Assembly (NCBI GenBank): GCA_022841345.1
Contig: JALHRR010000010.1
Span: 62,001-126,000, forward strand
Direction of reading: 5' to 3'
DNA length: 64,000 bases
From: Saprospiraceae bacterium
GTDB lineage: Bacteria > Bacteroidota > Bacteroidia > Chitinophagales > Saprospiraceae
Both the position numbers and the translations under genes were made by a program. This document shows positions 18,622 through 27,400 of this stretch, one piece after another. The notes beneath the pieces were generated by a model. That model worked only from the letters and a program-made list of their open reading frames with translations. It ran no database searches and was not told the DNA's origin. Each line of letters opens with the position of its first letter. Within the stretch, counting starts at the first letter, position 1.

Positions 18622-21135
18622 TCAATCAATAACTATAAATGATTTTGTCATTTGTTGATTTCCGTCAGACAATGTAAGCCAATACAGACCGGCTGCAGGT
18701 ATAGCATTTCTGTTCAATGTGAATTGATTCATACCTTTCTCAAACGAAGCTTTCTGTTGGAAAATAACCTTGCCACTGTTATCAGTAACTTGCAGATTAA
18801 CTTCCTTCTGAGTATCGATAGAGAAACCAATTCTGCAATCATTTACCATAGGGTTTGGAGCAATATTCAAACTGAAAACATTTGTATTTACAGATGGAAT
18901 AGCTTTAGAACTTAGACGGGACACTTCGATTGGTGAAATTTGCAAATCTGTATCATATGCTTCAGCATTGATGATTTGATTATTAAGAGCAACTTCATCG
19001 ATTGTATTTCCATTTTCAATTGCTTCGAAAACAAAAGCAAGCAGAAGTTCATCTTTATTGATTTCAGTTCCTGCTAATTCATCCCAGGTATAAGTCACAA
19101 AACCTTCTGTCAGGCGATTAAGTCCAAAAGTACCACCCAACAATTGAGTATCTTCAGACAAACCGGTAAATCTCAATGCAGAAGGGTCAAACTTCATTGT
19201 AAATTGAATACCGTTAATGGTTTTAGTTTCTGCAGCGTAAACTGGAACTTTCACTTCAGCACCAGCTTCAAAATTGGTATCATGCAAAGTCAATTTCCAA
19301 TTTGTCAAACTTCTATTTGTAATAGCAGAAGCATCATCCACCGGAGCTTCGTAAGCACTGCCATCTAAATCACCAATCTTAACACCGACAAAATCGATAG
19401 TCATGTCAGTCTTGTTATGATTCTGAATATTATAAATCTCTCTGAAAGCTTCTTTAAGAGGAGATTGTGGGTTTTGGAACTGGTAGCCTTTATCAACGAA
19501 TCTCCATGGTTCGATACCCGGAAATGCCTCAAGATTTAAGAGTAACATCATCCTTAATTGAAGTAAGTCCTGCACATTCAGCTGATTATCTCTGTTTACA
19601 TCCGCAGCAATGATACTGTAAGGATTACCAAGCAGCTCTTCACCAGTCAGATGTCTGCGCAATTTGATGATATCAATAGTAGACAATCCTGATCTGATAC
19701 TACCTTTCATTTTGGGCATTATCTGATAGTTTTTACCTTCTACTGTATTATCAAGAAGATAATTTCCATTGTTGTCAGTTATATCAGTAGGCAGAGAATC
19801 ATTTTGACGAAGGTATACCGATACTCCCGGTATATTTGCTTCATTTACATATGCAATTTTACCGCCAATCAGTCCACCGGTGGTATCAGGAGGACAAACA
19901 TTCATGTTGTCCTGGATTCTAACAAAAGTAATACAGAAATCAGTATTTCCCGATTGGTCAGTAACAACCAATCTGACTTCTCTTTCACCTCTGTCTGCAC
20001 AGGTAAATGTACTTGGGAATATATCAAATCTGAGATTTTGTCTGGAAGTACAGTTGTCATAACTACCGGCATCAAACATTTTTGCCTGTAACTGCACCAT
20101 TCCATTCATCATCAGGGTAGTACTTAATCCAAAATGACAAACCGGTGTTGGTTGTTTCAAATCTCTTACAACCACACGGACATAACATGTATCGTAGTTA
20201 CCACAAAAATCATTAGCCAGGAATCGGACAATATGTGTTCCTAATGGGTAGAATCCTGATGCATCCTTACCTTTCAATGTAGAATAAGGAGAATTATTTG
20301 TAATTCCCACATTCTCCGTACAATTATCTATGGCTACAGGAATTGGAAAATTAACATAAGCTCCATTACAATTATTGTCAAAAGTACCTACGGTGAAATC
20401 CATAGGACAAACCACAAAACGCGGAGCCACATTATCCATTACTTTAATAATCTGAGTATATGTCCATAATCCTGTGCCGGTGTAGCTGTTATAAGTACAC
20501 CAGTCTATAACTTTCCATGTTCTAAGAATCTTCTTACAACCTGCTGGGTTCAAGTAATCTCCAAAAACGAAAACCGCATCTTCATAGGCGATTCCAATCA
20601 TACTGCAAGGTCTGTTATTCCAACGCGGCTTGTTGTATGGAAATGGAATTTGATCAGGATGCAGATTATTATAATGGCATTCATTTACCGTGTAATCTAA
20701 AGGCCATTGAATGTCATAATACGAAAATCCACCACCTGAGCCAGAAATTGTAATTCTTTGAGTACAGTAGTATATTCCAATAGGCGTGTGAATGGTCCAC
20801 CTTCTGATAATATATCCGATTCCGCAAGTATTAGTATGTTCTTCAATTGGGTGCTCCTGAATTACCACATTAGGATAATGTGTATTTACAGTAGGCTGGC
20901 CATAACTGTAAGGATTTCCATTGTATGTAGTACATGAAACGTACACATCATGAGGACAATTTACAAACAAGGTGTTCGGCTCATCCAGCTCCAATGCATT
21001 AGATTCATTCGCTAATCCAAGGAATGAGTAAATATTAGCATGAAGTGTGTAAGAGGATGAAAAAGTAATTAAAAAACAGAGAGAAAACGCCAGGCGTAGA
21101 AGGCGCTGTTTGATAGGGGGTACAGCTAGTTTCAT
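18622..21135 (-). CDS. 837-aa minimal member of the giant protein family (HYR, dockerin-like, cohesin-like, T9SS)
   Basis: The signal peptide is residues 1-~35 (LRLAFSLCFLITFSSSY). The array is short: one VNCPHDVYVSC unit, one WPLDY...RTWKVIDWCTYN module, one HYR unit with DASGFYPLGTHIVRF, and a Cys unit (FDAGSYDNCTSRQNLRF). Then comes the common C-terminal cassette: a regulatory-like sandwich (~425-475), dockerin-like loops (KGSIRSGLSTID, degenerate, and DVNRDNQLNVQD, ~510), FVGVKIGDLDGSAY, a cohesin-like domain (~615-740), and a sorting domain (~752-837; IAPNPMVNDCRIGF, GLYWLTLSDG). It looks like the basic form to which the longer paralogues add modules. The predicted location is the cell surface via T9SS. 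Confidence 0.95.
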   Translation of the reverse strand: MKLAVPPIKQRLLRLAFSLCFLITFSSSYTLHANIYSFLGLANESNALELDEPNTLFVNCPHDVYVSCTTYNGNPYSYGQPTVNTHYPNVVIQEHPIEEHTNTCGIGYIIRRWTIHTPIGIYYCTQRITISGSGGGFSYYDIQWPLDYTVNECHYNNLHPDQIPFPYNKPRWNNRPCSMIGIAYEDAVFVFGDYLNPAGCKKILRTWKVIDWCTYNSYTGTGLWTYTQIIKVMDNVAPRFVVCPMDFTVGTFDNNCNGAYVNFPIPVAIDNCTENVGITNNSPYSTLKGKDASGFYPLGTHIVRFLANDFCGNYDTCYVRVVVRDLKQPTPVCHFGLSTTLMMNGMVQLQAKMFDAGSYDNCTSRQNLRFDIFPSTFTCADRGEREVRLVVTDQSGNTDFCITFVRIQDNMNVCPPDTTGGLIGGKIAYVNEANIPGVSVYLRQNDSLPTDITDNNGNYLLDNTVEGKNYQIMPKMKGSIRSGLSTIDIIKLRRHLTGEELLGNPYSIIAADVNRDNQLNVQDLLQLRMMLLLNLEAFPGIEPWRFVDKGYQFQNPQSPLKEAFREIYNIQNHNKTDMTIDFVGVKIGDLDGSAYEAPVDDASAITNRSLTNWKLTLHDTNFEAGAEVKVPVYAAETKTINGIQFTMKFDPSALRFTGLSEDTQLLGGTFGLNRLTEGFVTYTWDELAGTEINKDELLLAFVFEAIENGNTIDEVALNNQIINAEAYDTDLQISPIEVSRLSSKAIPSVNTNVFSLNIAPNPMVNDCRIGFSIDTQKEVNLQVTDNSGKVIFQQKASFEKGMNQFTLNRNAIPAAGLYWLTLSDGNQQMTKSFIVID

Positions 21136-21232
21136 AGTATGTTTAATTTAGTTCGTGTTCAGGGTATTCCATTTCACACACTAATGTACGTAATTTCGTG
21201 AATTTCAAAATGAATCTATAAAATAAGTTTAT

Positions 21233-21240
21233 CAAAAGTA
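21233..21240 (-). promoter_or_regulatory. Possible -7 box (TACTTTTG) of the 837-aa gene
   Basis: The complement of CAAAAGTA matches TAnnTTTG, 98 nt upstream of the start at 21135. There is no clear -33 element. Confidence 0.3.
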
Positions 21241-21382
21241 AAAAAATACCATTATTATATTAAGTTTTTTTTGCATTTGAATGATACCTCCGCGTAAAAG
21301 ACGAGATTAGGAACTCCTGACAAATGGGATGGTATTTTTAGAATCTTAAACTATCGGCTCAAGTTACCGGGGCATAAAACAT

Positions 21383-21411
21383 AAAAAAGGCCCCGGGTAA
21401 AACCCGGGGCC
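21383..21411 (-). terminator. Intrinsic terminator after the 2716-aa gene
   Basis: The perfect 10-bp GC stem GGCCCCGGGT/ACCCGGGGCC has a 3-nt loop. It is followed on the minus strand by TTTTTTAT, about 25 bp past the stop. Confidence 0.9.
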
Positions 21412-21436
21412 CATATAAAATCAGCTATGACTGAAA

Positions 21437-24400
21437 TTAATCAATAATGACCATTTTCTTAGTAGCCTTGAAGTCACCTGCCTCCAACTGGTAGTAAAGT
21501 ACTCCAGCATTTGGAAGATCAGATTTCTTAACGATAACGTTGTTTAGACCTTTTGCGAAGTCACCTTCGATCAATCTTACAACTTTACCAGTTACATCGA
21601 ACACACGAATTGTAGCGTTCATTGCTTCTGGTAGGCTGAAGCTAATCTTAGTTTCATTTGCAAACGGGTTAGGTTCGTTCTGGAACAACTCATAAGTTGC
21701 AGCAGATACGGTACCATTACCAGTGTTGAATACTAAACCTAAGTTGATAGTATTGACATCAGCAGTGTAAGCCTCAGCAGCGATACGGCTGGAGTTGATG
21801 CTTATTGCTTCACTCAAAGTAGCATTAGATTTAGCTCTGAATGTCAATGTGAATAGTACGTCGTCAGAGTTCAAGTCTAATGGAGCGTTAGCGTTCCAAG
21901 AAGAAGTGATTCTACCGATGTCAAGTCTTGAGAAACCGAAGTGTTCTTCAGTTACATTCAACTTGCCAGCTTCGAAACCAACGAAGTCTAACATATCAAC
22001 ATTGAAGTTCATTGTGTACTGGTAACCAGCGATATCAGCGATATCCGCAGCGCGGAAGTCTACTTTGTATTCATTTCCTTTCTTCATAGAAATTTCATCC
22101 ACTACGAAATCAAATGATACTCCGGATCGGTTATTTCCACCGTTGAAAGATGCGCTATTGTAAGCAGCAGAGCCGTTTACATCACCCACTTTGATAGAAA
22201 CAAATCCTTCATTCATCATATCATCCATTAGAGGATTAATTACTCTGTTTTCAGGGAAAGCAGGAGTAAATGGATTAGCAGGGTTCTCGAATTCGAACTC
22301 TGTAGGTACAAATCTCCAGGATTTACCAACTCCAAACATTGGAGCCTTATCAAGGATTACTTTACGGATGTCAACAAGGTCAGCAGCAGAAATTGTTCCA
22401 CTACCGTTTGCATCAGCCGCAATCAATTTGTACTCATTCGCAAGAGCACCGTTTCCAAGAATGTGACGCTGAATCAAAGTGATGTCTGCAGTAGTTACAC
22501 CATTTAGAGCGTTGTCATTTCTGGCAGGCTCAATAGTGTAAGTCTCATGCATAGGTACACTTAAAGTGTAGTTACCCTGTACATCAGAAGTACTTGTGTA
22601 GATTTTGCTTAGAGTTGTAACTTTTACAGAAACAAACTCTACTCCTACTGAAGTAGTTTCAGACAATAAAGCACCAGCGATATCTGCGAAGTCAACATCA
22701 TCACATTCAGCACCCATGTTGTTCTGAACATTGATGAATGTTTCACAGTAATCCCAGTTACCATTTTCGTCACCTACCCAAAGCTGGATAGAAACTGTAC
22801 CTAAGTCTTCACAACCAAACACTAAAGTAGTGTTACCAGGACCAGGTACATCTCCATTAGGATTGTCAGCACTTCTGATAGCTCTGAATCTTAGACTTGG
22901 GTCTAAAGTACAGTTATCAAAAGAACCAGCATTCCAAAGAACAGCCTGAATTGGCACAGTACTAGTTGCAGGCATCAAGTCTGTAGAAAGACCGAAGTAG
23001 CATACAGGAGTTGGTTTCTTACAGTCACGGATACGGAATTCTACCTCACGGATAGTTTTGTTTCCACAACCATCTTCAGCAACCCACTTGATAATGTGTG
23101 CAGGACCATTGTCCGGCGTTGCAGGCCATACGCGGTCTACAGTGATTTCACAACCTCTTGGTTGGTTATTCGGGCTTTCACCAGGAAGATCAACTCTTCT
23201 GATTGGTGAAGTACGGTTACCAAATGGGAATACTTCCCACTCCCAACGAATCTCATTACAGTCAGCACAGTTGTCTGTAGCTGTAGCTCTAAGAGGGAAA
23301 AATTGAGTTTGAGGATTGCAACTTCCTTCGAAGCAGTGTGTAATCGGATCAGCAGTAATAACCGGAGCTTGAAGATCAATTACTTTGATAATTTGATCCC
23401 ACATCCAAGGGTTCAATACTGAGAATTCCTGGCACCAGTCGATAACTTTCCAACGACGGATAATTTTCTTACAACCAGCATCGAAGTCAAACTCCCATTG
23501 GTCATAAGTCATACCAACCTGTGCACAAAGATCCTCTCTGTAGATATATGGTCTCGCACCAACTACCAATCTTGGATTTGCAGCCAAAGAATCAGGAGTA
23601 AGAGCAGATCCGCACACATCAACTTCTAGGTCTGCAGGCCATACGATATCAATTCTGTTACAGTTAGGGTAAGCAGGGTTGATAGGACGTAGTCTGAAAC
23701 GTCTCTTACCATCGATACCAGGACCATTTGATCCAAGTGGAGTGATACCCGGAGCAGGATCACAAGATAGCAAGAACTGAGGCACAGTTGGAAGCGGACC
23801 TTCGAAAGGACCACGAACCGGGAACTGATATTGTTGACCATAGTTAGATTCGTAAGCACCTGAAGCACCCTGAATCTGACGGTATACTAAGTAGAAACCT
23901 CTGTCAGGACCATCACCTTGATATACAATACCAGGAAGGTTCTCACCAGAGTTGAATGGATACAAGTTAGTAACAGTGATCTGCTGAGTACATCTTGCGA
24001 TGTTACCATAGTTATCAGTTACTGTGAATACTCTCAGGATTGGGCCATTCACGCTTGTACGGCAAACCAGGTCACCAACTACAGATTCAGTAACTCTAAG
24101 AGCACATGTCTGTTGTGGGTTTTGGTTAGCAGGAACAATAGGGAAACAGTTGTCAAATGCAGCTCCATCAAGGAATACCGCAGGAGCACCTGGGTTGTTA
24201 CCTGGATAGTTCTGAATTCTGTTACATCTGTCAGCCTGTCTTGCAGCTACGAATGGATTTGGACTTGGAAGTAATCTTCTAGTCTGGTCACCGATAATTA
24301 CAGTACCAAACAAGTTAGCACGTGAAATTGAATCGTTGAAGTCGAAGTGGTAACGGCAGTCAACTGTAATATCCGGAGGAGCAACCATTGTTGGTGGAAG

Positions 24401-27400
24401 TTTGTCTTGAACTTCTACTTCTACCATACATACGTTACTGTTTCCAGCAGCATCAACTACTCTGAAGAATACGATGTGTCTGTTACCTGAGTTAGTCAAG
24501 TCAGCACAGCAGAATTCAACGAATGGACCGAATCCACCACCGAAGATTTGAGTAGAATCGATTGCACCAGGAGCGCAAGGTGAGTTAGGGTTACCTCTCT
24601 TTCTAGCAACTTCCATTCTTACGATTTCACAATTGTCATATGAACCATCGTCGAATGCTTCAGCATAGATACGAGCCTTACAGTCACCACCAAGAGAAAC
24701 AACTCTGAACTTCTCGCAAACTGCGATTGGAGGAGTGATATCTCTCAATTCAAGAGTTCTAACCAAAGTAGATACGTTTCCGCAACCATCAACTGCAGTA
24801 TAAGTAATCGTGTGAACACCTACAGGTAGTACACGGAACTGATTAGCCTGTGCAGGGAAGAAAGGAGCTGTAAATGGACCACCAACGAAGCTAGGGCTGC
24901 TGATAGAAACACTTACTACACCGCTACAACCATCCTCTACCACTGGCTGAGCGAATCTGATTCTGTATTCGCAAGCGTAGAAGTTTGCTTCAACAACATC
25001 AGGGTTTACTAAAGTAATAACCGGACCATTGTGGTCAGCTACTTTGATTAACTGAGTACACTCAACAACCTGGTTGGAAGGTAGACACCAGTCAACGCAA
25101 GTCCATCTTCTCAGGATCTTACGAGCTGTACGAGCACCAAACTCTCCACAGATTGGAATATTGATATCCGTGTATGCACACTGAATGTTACAAGATTGGT
25201 TAGCAGGTGAACCAGTACCAGCATAGTTGATAGTTGGATCTGCTTCCGGACGTGGGTTGCTGTATGGAGTTCTTCCATCACCTCTCCAACCACCGAATAC
25301 ACCTTCTTCGTTACACTCGAATCCTTCAAGATCAAGGAAGTCATAGTTACGAAGGTTTCCGCAAACTGCACCAAGATCATCTCTGTCAACAAATACTTGT
25401 CTTACACAAGTAGTAACATTTCCACATACATCACTTACTGTATAAGTGATAGGAACGAATCTGTCATCACAAACATCAGATGAAGAAACCGGACCAACTG
25501 TAAATGTGATAGGATTAACATCACAGTTGTCAGTAGCTACAGGATCAGTCAAACCAAGATCTCTTAATTGAGCAAGCGTAGTTGCAGCTCTCAATTGAGC
25601 GATTTCAGTACAACCAATTGTACAATCAGTTTCAACAAAAATATTGTTCAATACTACATCACCAGGACCTGCAGTAACATTCCATGAGAAGTTAATACAG
25701 AAACCAGCGAATTGTGGAGGTATAACGAATGGATTTGCAACGTTACCCCAAGTAGCATATACTAATGTATATTGAGTACCTGCGTTAAGGTTAACAGTAA
25801 ATACCGGCATAAGACCAGCACCATCATCACCACCACCTACCAGGTTCGCACATGGAGCAGCAGGGTTAAATGCACCAGTATAAACCATAGCAATTGCATC
25901 ATTAGTTAATACTAAGTTACAAGAAGCAGGTAATACGTGAGCAAAGTTAAATGTATAAGAACCAGTAGCAGAAACTGTAAACGGTACAGAGAAGTACAAT
26001 TTATTTCCGTTCGGTGGATTCACACCTGGAAGGAATGATAAACATGCCGGAGGTGAATTGTAAGTAAAGATAGAACCACTACCATTGAAGCTGTTAGCTT
26101 GTAGGTAATCGAATTCCTGTGCACCATCATCAGCACCGAAACCGAAAGGCTCGCTGCAAGGTACATCACATACTAGTTCAGGAGCAGTTTTGTCCTCAAC
26201 CAATAGTGTTCCCCAACATGGTTGAGTAATTACTACAGGTACAAAAACAAAGCTAAAGTTAGTAATTGTAGCAGTAGCGGCACCAAATACACAGTCAGAA
26301 GACTGAGCACGGATTAATAATACATCACCAGCGTTCATTGCTCTGTTGAATGTACCGCTACCGGTAGTACCCAACTGAGTGATAACACCATTGTTTACAG
26401 TAATGATAAATACTTCGAAACCTGGATCAGGATTCACGTAGTTATAGTTAAAGGAAACGTTACCTGAAGTTGGGAAAGCGATACTTGCAGAAGATGCAAG
26501 GTTAGCACATCCTGCACCATCAGGGCTAGTCAATGTGATTGTAGTAGGAGTTACAGTGGCAACTGCATTTGCATAACCCGCAGGAGTTATAGTCGTCCAG
26601 TTAGCAGGAGCAAAAGCGCCTGTGAAGCCGGTAGTAACCTGTGGTGTGCTAGGCTGCTGAATCATATACTGATAAGTACCACAACCAGAAACGATGTCAG
26701 TTTCAACACCATCAATTGTGATCACGAAATCATCATTATCCAAACAACCAAAGTTTCCGCTCAACAACATTTCAGCAGTAATCAATCTCTCGCAATCACC
26801 ATCTAATGTGATGTTTACGTTTGCGATACATGCAAGATTTGTCTGAGGAGCCGGAGCCTGAGTTACAATAATTCTGAAGTCTTCCTGTCTTACGTTGCCT
26901 GCACCATCAGTTGCAGTCAAAATAATGTTGTAAGTACCCGGAATAGCTGAAAGTTGAATTCTGCTACCACCAGCACTTGGAAGGATTACAGCACCAGAAG
27001 TACCTACAGGTAGAGTAACTGTAAATGCAGTAACACTACAGTTATCAATTGCAGATGCTTCAAAAGTTACTAAAGCAGTTGAAGGACCACAAGGATCCAG
27101 GTTAACTATGATATCCTGTGCAGGATATACTATAACAGGAGCAACCAAGTCAGGTTGGCCAATTGTAGTAATAACTGCTGTTACAGTACGTCCAAGGTAA
27201 GAAATTGTTGCGGTTCTTACACCAGCAGTCAATGTCAAAGGCCAGGAAATATTAGCAGAAGTAGGTCCTAATGGAGTTACAGTAGGAGCACCTACAGTCA
27301 CACCAGCAGCCGGGTTGAAAGAAATAGTTACACCAGCAGCATTGATTGGATCGCAATCATCAATTATTGTAGCGCTGTAAGTGATTTGGCCTGTAGTTGT

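Larger units (their letters stand above)
21136..21436. other. 301-bp intergenic region
   Basis: It contains the terminator of the 2716-aa gene and an AT-rich upstream region of the 837-aa gene with one TACTTTTG box. No gene is seen. Confidence 0.6.
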
